Below are positions 38,265-46,385 of a DNA stretch of 64,000 nt, in pieces. Position 1 is the stretch's first letter, and the number at the start of each line of letters is the position of its first letter. A model generated the notes under the pieces. It saw only the letters and a list, made by a program, of their open reading frames with translations, had not been told where the DNA came from and ran no database searches. Source of the stretch: JAZOXB01 sp040096185 (GTDB lineage: Bacteria; Bacillota; Clostridia; Oscillospirales; Oscillospiraceae); assembly GCF_040096185.1 (NCBI RefSeq), contig NZ_JBBMFF010000205.1, forward strand, positions 1 through 64,000, given 5' to 3'. Position numbers and translations under genes: made by a program.

Positions 38265-39046
38265 TCCGCGGCGCCGGAGACCTCGCCTCCGGCATTGCGC
38301 TGCGTCTGCACCACGCCCATCTATCCGTCGTCATGACGGACCTTCCGCAGCCGACCGCCATCCGGCGAACCGTCTGCTTTTCGCAGGCCATCGTCTACGG
38401 CAGCATGACGGTCGAGGACGTCACGGCCCGCTTCTGCGCCGCACCGGAGAACGCCGCCGCCATTCTGGCTGCCGGAGAGCTCCCCGTTCTGGCCGATCCG
38501 GAGGCGAAGTGCCGCACGGCCCTGCGCCCGGATGTCGTCGTCGACGCCATTCTGGCCAAAAAGAATCTCGGCACGCGCATCACGGACGCGCCCTGCGTCA
38601 TCGGCGTCGGGCCCGGCTTCACGGCAGGTGAGGACTGCCATGCCGCCGTGGAGACCATGCGCGGCCACACGCTCGGCCGGGCGCTGTATCACGGCTCTCC
38701 CCTGCCGAACACGAACATTCCCGGCCTTATCGGCGGCTTTGCCGGAGAGCGCGTGCTGCGCGCCCCGGCGGACGGCATTTTTGTGCAGAAGCTCGAGATC
38801 GGCACATCTGTCCGCACGGGCGACATAGCTGGTACGGTAAACGGCGTGCCCATGCTCTGCCAGATCGACGGCATGCTGCGCGGCATCCTGCCGGACGGCA
38901 CCCCCGTCACGCGCGGCATGAAGTCCGGCGATGTCGACCCGCGCGGAAAGCGCGAATACTGCGACCTTGTCTCGGACAAGGCGCTTGCCATCGGCGGCGG
39001 CGTTCTGGAAGCGATCCTTTCGCTCACCGGAGCGCTCCGCGCCTGA
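38252..39046 (+). CDS. yqeB: Selenium-dependent molybdenum hydroxylase system protein YqeB
   Basis: 264 residues of the EF2563/YqeB family: N-terminal Rossmann-type RGAGDLASGIALRLHHA, then VIGVGPGFTAGEDCHAAVETMRGH and a C-terminal barrel-like domain with RGMKSGDVDPRG. Always found with selenium-dependent hydroxylases; the precise reaction is unknown. Ribosome site AAAAGGAG 9 bases before ATG, inside the end of yqeC. Eleven bases separate it from iclR. Confidence 0.9.
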   Translation: MLVLIRGAGDLASGIALRLHHAHLSVVMTDLPQPTAIRRTVCFSQAIVYGSMTVEDVTARFCAAPENAAAILAAGELPVLADPEAKCRTALRPDVVVDAILAKKNLGTRITDAPCVIGVGPGFTAGEDCHAAVETMRGHTLGRALYHGSPLPNTNIPGLIGGFAGERVLRAPADGIFVQKLEIGTSVRTGDIAGTVNGVPMLCQIDGMLRGILPDGTPVTRGMKSGDVDPRGKREYCDLVSDKALAIGGGVLEAILSLTGALRA

Positions 39047-39057
39047 GGGAGGCCGTT

Positions 39058-39837
39058 ATGGAAAGCCGCGGAAGACGCGTTCACTCCATTGAAAAGGCCA
39101 TTCGCCTGCTGGACTGCTTCTGGGAAGCGGACAGTCCCCTCTCGCTGCACGAGCTGGAGCAGCGGACCGGCTGGGCCAAGAGCACGATCCACGGACTGCT
39201 TGCCACCATGCTGGACTCCGCCGTCGTGGAGCAGAATCCGACCGACGGGAAATATCGCCTCGGCTATCATCTCTTCGAGCTGGGCAGCGCCGTCCGGCAG
39301 GGCTGGAGCGTTCCGGAGCTCTGCCGCCCCCATCTGCGCGCCATGGCCGCGCGCCTCGGCGAGTCGGTCCATCTGGCCCGCCTGTCCGGTGATGAGCTCA
39401 TCCTCGTCGCCTGCGAAGCCCCGCAGCGCGGCTTCCACATGACCTCGGAGACGGGCACGCGCCTGCCGGTGCACGCCAGCTCGCAGGGCAAGGCCATTCT
39501 GTCCGCCATGCCAGTCTACGAGGCAGAGGCCCTGCTGCGCAGGCGGCCGCTGCAGGTCTGCACGCCGCACACCGTGACGGCCCCGGAGCAGCTTCTGGCG
39601 CAGCTCCCCGCCATTCGCCGCGGCGGCTATGCCGAGGAGCACGAGGAATACCGGCTGGGCCTGAAATCCGTGGCCGCGCCCATCTACGAGGGTGACGGGC
39701 CATGCCGCTATGCCATCGGCGTCATCTGCATTGCCGGAACACCGGCTGCAGAATTCGCCTCCATGCGAGCCGCCGTGATGGAAACGGCGCAGAATCTCTC
39801 CGCCCTGCTGGGCCATCGCGCCCCGGGCGGTATATAA
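39058..39837 (+). CDS. IclR-family transcriptional regulator
   Basis: 259 residues: winged helix at 7-70 (LSLHELEQRTGWAKSTIHGLLATM) and the GAF-like IclR effector domain (about 85-250, with GTRLPVHASSQGKAILSAM). It sits between yqeB and aguA in the same transcription unit and is the natural candidate to control agmatine deiminase and carbamoylputrescine amidase. Effector unknown. Confidence 0.92.
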   Translation: MESRGRRVHSIEKAIRLLDCFWEADSPLSLHELEQRTGWAKSTIHGLLATMLDSAVVEQNPTDGKYRLGYHLFELGSAVRQGWSVPELCRPHLRAMAARLGESVHLARLSGDELILVACEAPQRGFHMTSETGTRLPVHASSQGKAILSAMPVYEAEALLRRRPLQVCTPHTVTAPEQLLAQLPAIRRGGYAEEHEEYRLGLKSVAAPIYEGDGPCRYAIGVICIAGTPAAEFASMRAAVMETAQNLSALLGHRAPGGI

Positions 39838-39849
39838 GAGGGGGATCCT

Positions 39850-40974
39850 ATGCAGTATGAACCAACAACGCCGCAGCGGGACGGCTTTTCCATGCCCGCA
39901 GAGTTCTCTCCGCATCAGGGCTGCATTCTGATCTGGCCGGAGCGCCCCGGCTCGTGGAAAAACGGCGCAGCCGCCGCACGCAAAGCGTTCCGCAGCGTTA
40001 TCGCCGCCATTGCCGAGAGTGAGACGGTCTATGTCGCCGTGAATCCGCACTCGCGCCCCTCGGCCGAACGGATGCTCGCCGGAATGGCCAACGTCCGCCT
40101 GCTGGACCTTGACAGCGACGATGCCTGGGCGCGCGACGTTGCCCCGACATTTGTCCGCCGGGCCGCCGACGGCGCGGTGCGCGGCGTCAACTGGCGCTTC
40201 AACGCCTGGGGCGGCGAGGTCGACGGCCTGTACGCCCACTGGGAGAAGGACGATGCCTTCGCGGGCGGCCTGCTGGATATGCTCGGCTTTCGCGGCTATG
40301 ATGCCGCGCCGTTCGTGATGGAGGGCGGTGCCGTCCACAGCGACGGCGAGGGCACGCTGCTCGTCACAGAGGCCTGCCTTCTGAGTGCCGGGCGCAATCC
40401 GCAGCTCACGAAGGACGAGATCGCCGCAGCACTCTGCCGTATGCTCGGCGCGAAAAAGGTTCTGTGGCTGCCGCGCGGCATCGACGGCGACGAGACGAAC
40501 GAGCACGTCGACAACGTCTGCGCCTTTGTGCGGCCGGGTGAGGTCGTGCTCGCGTGGACGGACGATCCCACAGACCCGCAGTATGCCTGCTCGCAGGCCT
40601 GCCTGCGTTATCTGGAGGGCGAGACGGACGCGCAGGGCCGCCGCATCCGCGTGCATAAGCTGCCCATCCCCCGCGTGCCGGTCCTTGTCACGCAGGAGGA
40701 CCTCGAGGGCTATACGTTTGAAGACGGCGAGGACGTCCGCGAGGCCGGCGAACGGCTGGCCGCATCCTATGTGAACTACTACTGCGCAAACGGAGCCATT
40801 GTGCTGCCCGCATTCGGCGGCGAGAACGCCGCGTCGGACGCGCAGGCCGCGGCCATTCTGGCCGGACTGTTCCCGGAGCGCCGCATCATCTCCGTCTATG
40901 CCCGCGAGATCTTAACGGGCGGCGGCAATATCCACTGCATCACGCAGCAGATCCCGGAAGGAGCGAAATTATGA
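39850..40974 (+). CDS. aguA: Agmatine deiminase
   Basis: Converts agmatine to N-carbamoylputrescine and ammonia. 374 residues of the guanidino-modifying fold. Cys363 in GGGNIHCITQQ is the catalytic cysteine, His in DETNEHVDN and the acidic MEGGAVH motif complete the site. First step of the two-step agmatine to putrescine route, with aguB overlapping by 4 nt (ATGA). Putrescine may serve growth, acid resistance or signalling. Confidence 0.96.
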   Translation: MQYEPTTPQRDGFSMPAEFSPHQGCILIWPERPGSWKNGAAAARKAFRSVIAAIAESETVYVAVNPHSRPSAERMLAGMANVRLLDLDSDDAWARDVAPTFVRRAADGAVRGVNWRFNAWGGEVDGLYAHWEKDDAFAGGLLDMLGFRGYDAAPFVMEGGAVHSDGEGTLLVTEACLLSAGRNPQLTKDEIAAALCRMLGAKKVLWLPRGIDGDETNEHVDNVCAFVRPGEVVLAWTDDPTDPQYACSQACLRYLEGETDAQGRRIRVHKLPIPRVPVLVTQEDLEGYTFEDGEDVREAGERLAASYVNYYCANGAIVLPAFGGENAASDAQAAAILAGLFPERRIISVYAREILTGGGNIHCITQQIPEGAKL

Positions 40975-41870
40975 GAAATATCACCGTGGCAGCCATCCAG
41001 ATGTGCTGCGTCCCCGATCCCGCCGAAAATCTGCGCACGGCCGAGCGCCTCGTGCGGCAGGCCGCCGGGCAGGGTGCGCAGGTCGTCCTGCTGCCGGAGC
41101 TGTTTGAGCGGGAGTATTTCTGCCAGCAGCGCCGCTACGATTTTTACGCCTATGCCACGCCGACGGACGAAAATCCCGCCGTGCAGATGGGAATCCGTCT
41201 GGCGCGGGAGCTGCACATTGTGCTGCCCATCAGCTTCTTTGAGCGCGACTGCAACAATTTCTACAACACCGTTGCCTGCATCGACGCGGACGGCACACTG
41301 CTCGGGACGTACCGCAAGACGCACATTCCCGACGACCATTATTATCAGGAAAAGTTCTATTTCACGCCCGGCGACACCGGCTTCCGCGTGTTCCGGACGA
41401 AATTCGGCTGCATCGGCGTCGGCATCTGCTGGGATCAGTGGTTTCCGGAGACGGCGCGGTCCATGGCCCTGCTCGGGGCAGAGCTGCTGCTCTATCCCAC
41501 GGCCATCGGCTCGGAGCCGATCCTGGAATGCGACTCCATGCCGCACTGGCAGCGCTGCATGCAGGGCCACGCTGCGGCGAATCTCATGCCCGTCATTGCG
41601 GCCAACCGCATCGGCACGGAGGCCGTGCTCCCCTGCCCCGAAAACGGCGGCCAGCGCTCGGAGCTGTGCTTCTACGGCTCGTCGTTCCTGACGGATGAGA
41701 CCGGCGCGCTGCTGCAGTGCGCCCCGCGCGATGCGGAGGCCGTGCTGCTGCAGACCTATGACCTCGACGCGCTGCTCGAGAGCCGCAGCTCGTGGGGCCT
41801 GTTCCGTGACCGCCGCCCGGAATATTACGGCGCCATCACCCACCGCGCACAGGATGATCTGACGCGATAA
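40971..41870 (+). CDS. aguB: N-carbamoylputrescine amidase
   Basis: Hydrolyses N-carbamoylputrescine to putrescine, CO2 and ammonia. 299 residues, nitrilase superfamily, with the Glu (LLPELFEREYF), Lys (YRKTHIPDD) and Cys153 (GVGICWDQWFPE) triad. Last gene of the yqeC-yqeB-iclR-aguA-aguB unit, ending at a strong bidirectional terminator. Confidence 0.96.
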   Translation: MRNITVAAIQMCCVPDPAENLRTAERLVRQAAGQGAQVVLLPELFEREYFCQQRRYDFYAYATPTDENPAVQMGIRLARELHIVLPISFFERDCNNFYNTVACIDADGTLLGTYRKTHIPDDHYYQEKFYFTPGDTGFRVFRTKFGCIGVGICWDQWFPETARSMALLGAELLLYPTAIGSEPILECDSMPHWQRCMQGHAAANLMPVIAANRIGTEAVLPCPENGGQRSELCFYGSSFLTDETGALLQCAPRDAEAVLLQTYDLDALLESRSSWGLFRDRRPEYYGAITHRAQDDLTR

Positions 41871-41879
41871 AGTAATTTA

Positions 41880-41926
41880 AAAAACCATACCGGCAGCTGT
41901 GAATGAACAGCAGCCGGTATGGTTTT
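41880..41926. terminator. Bidirectional terminator between aguB and the FRG gene
   Basis: AAAACCATACCGGC and GCCGGTATGGTTTT pair around a partly paired loop, with T runs on both strands. Confidence 0.85.
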
Positions 41927-41927
41927 A

Positions 41928-42983
41928 TTATTTTCGGCTCAGATACTGTGCCACAGTGTCCGGCTCCGGGAAGAGGGAGGCCTGATGGATGTTGACCTGT
42001 TCGAGCTGCTGCACGATGGCCGCCTTGCAGCCTGCCGGGATCCGCAGCTCCTTGAGCACATGCTTGCGGAGCTTCCGGTCACTGTCCGCCTCGTCCGTGT
42101 CGAGGCCCGACAGCAAGAACGCGCCGTCCTGCCGGAGGATGCGTGGGTTGTCCTGATTGCTCTGGACAAAGACGGGGCGCAGCAGGTCAAACGGGCGGAT
42201 ATCGCGCGTGAAGGCGTTGTTCTCCTTCTGAATGTCGTAATACAGCCGCTCGAGGACAGCGTCGTCATATTTCTGGTTGCTCTTCTGCGGGAATTTGCCC
42301 GGCCGGAGCATGTAGCGGTACGACAGAGCCTCGAGATGGCGCTGATCCGCATGGCTCAGCTCCGGCAGATGGGACAGCATCTGCACACGGTCACTGGAGG
42401 CATAGGCCACATCTGCGGCCTCCACACAGAACACGATGACCTTACCGTCGCAGTCAGGCTCCGCTGCGCAGGCAAAATACAGGGCAACGAGCGGATTTGC
42501 CGTGATATCGAGCAGGCGCGTCGGCGCGCCGTAGTGCTGCATGTACGTCAGCTTTTCCAGATAGCGGCGGCCCGCGAACGGAGCCGGGCAGCGCACCTGC
42601 AGCTCATGGAAATAGAAGTCCTCCGGCTTTTCCCCGGTGCGATAGACACCGGGTGCGAGCAGGTAGCGCTCATTTGCCGCGCCGCGGTAGAAGAAGCGCA
42701 GCCGCTCACGGGAAAGCGCCTGCTCTGCGCTCCCTGCCTCCGGGAAGCAGGCGTCATAGAACGCCGCGGAATAGGCCCGGCTTCTGGCCGCCGCCAGCCC
42801 GGCAGCGTCGCCGCCCTCGAACAGGCGGATCTGCTCCCCGGCATCCGGCTCCCGCAGCGCCTCGGTCAGGCCCTCCCGGTCCGGCGTCGCATCGGCGGCG
42901 AGCCGCTTCCGGAAGCCCTCCAGCTCCGCATTCTCCGGGAAAAACGCCTGCAGAAATTCCTGCAAATTCTGACATTCCTTCAT
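41928..42983 (-). CDS. FRG-domain protein
   Basis: 351 residues. The FRG signature FYRGAANERYLLAPGVYR (about 97-114) is followed by MQHYGAPTRLLDIT and NPLVALYFAC, the typical second part of the domain. FRG proteins are often found in defence islands and may be nucleotide-modifying or toxin-like, but no activity is established for this type. It lies 44 bp after the cobC-like gene with no promoter of its own visible and ends at the shared terminator, so it appears to be the last gene of the cobamide operon. Confidence 0.85.
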   Translation of the reverse strand: MKECQNLQEFLQAFFPENAELEGFRKRLAADATPDREGLTEALREPDAGEQIRLFEGGDAAGLAAARSRAYSAAFYDACFPEAGSAEQALSRERLRFFYRGAANERYLLAPGVYRTGEKPEDFYFHELQVRCPAPFAGRRYLEKLTYMQHYGAPTRLLDITANPLVALYFACAAEPDCDGKVIVFCVEAADVAYASSDRVQMLSHLPELSHADQRHLEALSYRYMLRPGKFPQKSNQKYDDAVLERLYYDIQKENNAFTRDIRPFDLLRPVFVQSNQDNPRILRQDGAFLLSGLDTDEADSDRKLRKHVLKELRIPAGCKAAIVQQLEQVNIHQASLFPEPDTVAQYLSRK

Positions 42984-43027
42984 GAAAACGCGCCCTCTTT
43001 CTCTCTGATTTGCGCGGGGAATGGGCC

Positions 43028-43648
43028 TCAGTCGCCCAGGGGGATCTTCGCATCGGGGTCCGGGCCGAGCGTACCGTGCTCGGGAATGGTGCAGTAGGAG
43101 ACGGGTTTTCCGTCCTCAAATGTGATCTGGTAGCCGTGGCCGGGGTCCGGCGTCCAGACAAAGCGGTGCGGCATACCGGGGAACCAGCGGTACATCAGCC
43201 CGCCGATCACGCCGCCGTGCGCAACGATGACCGTGTCCTTCCCCTGCGCCAGAATGGGGGCAAGCGCCTGCAGCGCGCGGTCCGTCAGGCCGTTCCAGCT
43301 CTCGCCGCCGGGGCAGACGTTGTTTTCATAATCGCCGCTGCACCACGCGCGGAAGGCCGGGTCGTCCTTCAGGTCCGCGTAGGTCTTTCCTTCGAATTCG
43401 CCGAAGCGCATCTCCTGCATGCCGGGGAGCGTGCCGTGCGGCCGGTCGCCGTACAGGGCGGCAAACGTCTGCTCCGTGCGGGTCATGCCGCTGGTAAAAT
43501 ACCGCTCCGCCTCCGGATAGCCGCCGCCGTCGCGCAGCGCGTGCAGGGCCTCGATGCCATCAGGCAGCAGCGGCAGGTCCATCGCGCCATAATAAAGCCT
43601 GCGGATGTTGCCCTCCGTCAGGCCATGCCGAATCAGGGTCAATTTCAC
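43028..43648 (-). CDS. cobC: Histidine phosphatase, probably alpha-ribazole phosphatase
   Basis: 206 residues of the phosphoglycerate-mutase/histidine-phosphatase fold. The catalytic LIRHG motif is at 5-9, with TRTEQTFAAL and VIVAHGGVI as the other site residues. In a cob operon this family removes the 5'-phosphate of alpha-ribazole phosphate or of the cobamide phosphate. GTG 43648 is chosen because GGAGG is 10 bases upstream and it overlaps the stop of the preceding gene by 4 nt (GTGA). Confidence 0.85.
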   Translation of the reverse strand: MKLTLIRHGLTEGNIRRLYYGAMDLPLLPDGIEALHALRDGGGYPEAERYFTSGMTRTEQTFAALYGDRPHGTLPGMQEMRFGEFEGKTYADLKDDPAFRAWCSGDYENNVCPGGESWNGLTDRALQALAPILAQGKDTVIVAHGGVIGGLMYRWFPGMPHRFVWTPDPGHGYQITFEDGKPVSYCTIPEHGTLGPDPDAKIPLGD

Positions 43649-44013
43649 TTTAACCGTTCCTCCAGTCCGCAAAATATCCGGCTGACGTGCTCCGCTCGGG
43701 CCGCAAGGCCCTGCAGCACCGCGCCGTGCACCTCGCGCCAGCGGCGCTCCGCCGCATCGAGCGGCACGACACCGGAGCCGACCTCGCGCGAGATGACAAA
43801 CGCCTCCTGCGTCAGCGGCAGCAGGCGGTCCAGCACCTGCTGCGCCGTCTCGCCGCGGTCGGAAGCCGCGCGCGTCAGCGCTTCAAGATGGCGGCAGCAG
43901 CGCACGGGCGCTTCGGGCCAGCCATCCTTCAGGTCGAACACCGGTCCGACCATACCATGCGACGCCGCCCAGGTGAGCTTTCCCTGCCACGCGCCGCCCA
44001 AAATCAGGATCAT
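43645..44013 (-). CDS. Short CobU-like P-loop protein
   Basis: 122 residues, two thirds of a normal CobU. It keeps a P-loop-like GGAWQGKLTWA at the N terminus and the CobU C-terminal motif ISREVGSGVVP followed by RRWREVHGAVLQGLAARA, but the central part with the guanylylated His region is largely missing. It could phosphorylate cobinamide or assist the full CobU encoded three genes away. Overlaps cobC by 4 nt and lies 4 bp after cobS. Confidence 0.7.
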   Translation of the reverse strand: MILILGGAWQGKLTWAASHGMVGPVFDLKDGWPEAPVRCCRHLEALTRAASDRGETAQQVLDRLLPLTQEAFVISREVGSGVVPLDAAERRWREVHGAVLQGLAARAEHVSRIFCGLEERLK

Positions 44014-44017
44014 TCTC

Positions 44018-44761
44018 TTACCTCACAAGACACAAGACCGCAGCCCCGGCCAGCTCGCCAACTGTCAGGCTGAAGCCGGAAATATCACCGGACATGCCGT
44101 CCAGCTGCCGGAAGCCGCGCCAGACGGCAAGGCAGTAGCCCGCCGCCGCCGCAAGCGGCGCAAGCCCGGCCGCCCCGCAGAGCACAGGCGGCACAACGCA
44201 GGCCGCCAGCAGGCACACGAGTGGGAACACGAGCTGCAGGCCCGTACCGCGCTGCATGGCGGCATACTGGCTCGTGCCCATCGGGTGCAGGCGCTGCACG
44301 GCAACGGAAGCGCAGGCGCGGCTCGCCACGGGGAGCGCCCCGAGCGGCAGCAGACGCAGCCACGGCGCACCCGCAAACAGCGCGCACTGGCCCGCGGCCA
44401 GCAGGACCATACAGATGACGGCAAAGGCCCCACAGTGCGAATCCTTCAGAATTTTCTGCCGCGTGGCAAGGTCGCGCCGCGACAGCAGGGCATCGCAGAC
44501 GTCCATATAGCCGTCGAGATGCAAAAAGCCCGTGACGAGCCACGGCGCAGCGGCCAGCAGCACCGCCCGCAGCGGCGCAGGGCAGCCGAGGCGCTGCAGC
44601 AGCCATGTCATCGCCGCCCACACAAGTCCGACCACGCCGCCCGTGAGCGGCAGGCAGGCGACCATGTGCGGCCGCGCCTTCTCGTCCCAGATGCGGCACG
44701 GGCACGGAATGGCCAGAAACATGCCCCATGACATCATAAAGCCCGTGAACCAGCGCTTCAC
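44018..44761 (-). CDS. cobS: Adenosylcobinamide-GDP ribazoletransferase
   Basis: Joins activated cobinamide (AdoCbi-GDP) to alpha-ribazole or its phosphate, completing the nucleotide loop. 247 residues, six or seven membrane spans, with the metal-binding HLDGYMDVCDAL motif and GAFAVICMV typical of CobS. GTG 44761 is chosen: it overlaps the cobU stop by 4 nt (GTGA) and restores the usual start (MKRWFTGFMMSWGMF). Confidence 0.94.
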   Translation of the reverse strand: MKRWFTGFMMSWGMFLAIPCPCRIWDEKARPHMVACLPLTGGVVGLVWAAMTWLLQRLGCPAPLRAVLLAAAPWLVTGFLHLDGYMDVCDALLSRRDLATRQKILKDSHCGAFAVICMVLLAAGQCALFAGAPWLRLLPLGALPVASRACASVAVQRLHPMGTSQYAAMQRGTGLQLVFPLVCLLAACVVPPVLCGAAGLAPLAAAAGYCLAVWRGFRQLDGMSGDISGFSLTVGELAGAAVLCLVR

Positions 44762-45285
44762 GGCAATTCCCCCTTCCAAAGACGCGGCAGTCCGGCCGTG
44801 ACCTCGCAGACCGTGTCGAATTCCGCCGCTAGCGTGCGGCAGACGCACGCAAGGCCGCTGCGGTAGCGCTCCGTCCATTCGTCATAGGCCGCACCGTCGC
44901 GGAAAATATCGTCGCAGACGCAGACCAGATGTGCCGCACGGCAGCTGAGCGCCAGCAGCTCCTGCGCTGCCCGCTCCGGGGCGGCGGCATCCGGCTGCGC
45001 GCCGGAGAACATCTCGTTTGCGAGCAAAGCCGTCACGCTGTCAAACAGCACGCAAGCCCTCTCCGGCAGTGCGGCGCGCTCCAGCGCCCGGCCGCACTCG
45101 ACCGTGCTGAAGCCCCAGCCCGCGCGCTCGTCCAGATGGCGGGCGATGCGGGCGCGGTCCTCGCCGTCCACCGGCTCCATCGTCGCCCAGTAGATCATGG
45201 GCGCACCAGCGGCAAGCCGGACGCAAAGCCGCTGCGCAAGGCCGCTTTTTCCGCTTTTGCTGCCGCCGACCAGTAAAATTTTCAT
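44758..45285 (-). CDS. cobU: Adenosylcobinamide kinase / guanylyltransferase
   Basis: 175 residues. P-loop GGSKSGKS (7-14), YWATMEP, VLFDSVTALLANEM and the clostridial-type DDIFRDGAAYDEWTERYR in place of the classical NEVGxGIVP motif. It phosphorylates adenosylcobinamide and then forms AdoCbi-GDP. ATG 45285 overlaps the cobT stop by 4 nt (ATGA). It is central to cobinamide salvage after removal of a foreign lower ligand. Confidence 0.93.
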   Translation of the reverse strand: MKILLVGGSKSGKSGLAQRLCVRLAAGAPMIYWATMEPVDGEDRARIARHLDERAGWGFSTVECGRALERAALPERACVLFDSVTALLANEMFSGAQPDAAAPERAAQELLALSCRAAHLVCVCDDIFRDGAAYDEWTERYRSGLACVCRTLAAEFDTVCEVTAGLPRLWKGELP

Positions 45286-46385
45286 GGTGTATCCACCCGG
45301 AACGCATCCGGCGTGCGGATGGACTCCAGATAATCGTCGTTGATGGCGGCCTCCGCAAACGTCGCCATGCCATTCATGACGGCGCAGGCGGCCTTCAGCA
45401 CCTGAAAGGCCAGCGGACAGCCGCTCCCCTCGCCCAGCCGCATGCCGAGCTGCAGGAAGGGCGCAAGGCCCAGCTCCTCCGCAGCGCGGCGGTAGCCCGG
45501 CTCCTTTGAGGCATGGGACAGGAAGATCGCATCCCGCGCAGCCGGGCACAGGCGCACGGCGCACAGGGCTGCGACCACGGAGATGAGCCCGTCGGCTACG
45601 GCCGGGACATGCGCTGCGGCAAGGCCGAGGAACGCGCCCGTCATGGCCGCAAGATCCAGACCGCCGACCGCGGCCAGCACGCCGACGGGGTCTGCCGGGT
45701 CCGGCCGGTGCAGCGTGAGCGCACGCCGGATCACGTCCTTTTTCTTCCGGAAGGCATCGTCCGTCAGGCCCGCGCCGCGGCCGGTCAGCTCCTCCGGCGC
45801 AAGGCCGGTCAACGCCGCCAGAACGGCGGCCGACGTCGTGGTGTTGCCGATGCCCATCTCGCCGATGCCGACGGCCTGCATACCGTCCTGCGCGGCGCGC
45901 TGCGCCTGCTCCATGCCGACGGAAATGGCCGTCAGCGCCTGCTCCCGCGTCATGGCGGGCTCCCGCGCGATATCGCCGGTGGAGCGGCGGATCTTCCGAT
46001 CCACGATCTCCGGGCAGCGGACATCCGCGTCGATGCCGACGTCCGTCACGACGACGGAATCGCCAAAGGCCGCCGCCAGGGCGGACATGCCCGTGATATG
46101 CCGTGTCATATTGATAGACTGACTGAGCGTGACCGAGACCGGCGTTGCCGAAACGCCCTCGGCCGTAACGCCGTTATCCGCCGCGAACACGAGCACGCGG
46201 CAGCGGTCAATCCGATTTTTCACCCGGCCGGTCAGTCCTGCCAGCCGGATGGAGACATCCTCCAGTGCGCCGAGGCTGCCCGGTGGCTTGGCCAGCTCCG
46301 CCTGACGGCGGGCGGCAGCGTCCATCGCGGCGCGGTCCGCCGGGCGGATGGAGCGCAGAAAGGTCTGAAATTCCTGCTCTGTCAT
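45282..46385 (-). CDS. cobT: Nicotinate-nucleotide-DMB phosphoribosyltransferase
   Basis: Activates the lower-ligand base as an alpha-ribotide using nicotinate mononucleotide. 367 residues. Typical motifs are KPPGSLGALE (about 34-43), VFAADNGVTAEGVS, GEMGIGNTTTSAAV and LGMRLGEGSGCPLA, the last with the catalytic Glu near 316. ATG 46385 overlaps the preceding gene by 4 nt, with GGAGGAACC directly before it. The enzyme determines which base the rebuilt cobamide carries. Confidence 0.96.
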   Translation of the reverse strand: MTEQEFQTFLRSIRPADRAAMDAAARRQAELAKPPGSLGALEDVSIRLAGLTGRVKNRIDRCRVLVFAADNGVTAEGVSATPVSVTLSQSINMTRHITGMSALAAAFGDSVVVTDVGIDADVRCPEIVDRKIRRSTGDIAREPAMTREQALTAISVGMEQAQRAAQDGMQAVGIGEMGIGNTTTSAAVLAALTGLAPEELTGRGAGLTDDAFRKKKDVIRRALTLHRPDPADPVGVLAAVGGLDLAAMTGAFLGLAAAHVPAVADGLISVVAALCAVRLCPAARDAIFLSHASKEPGYRRAAEELGLAPFLQLGMRLGEGSGCPLAFQVLKAACAVMNGMATFAEAAINDDYLESIRTPDAFRVDTP

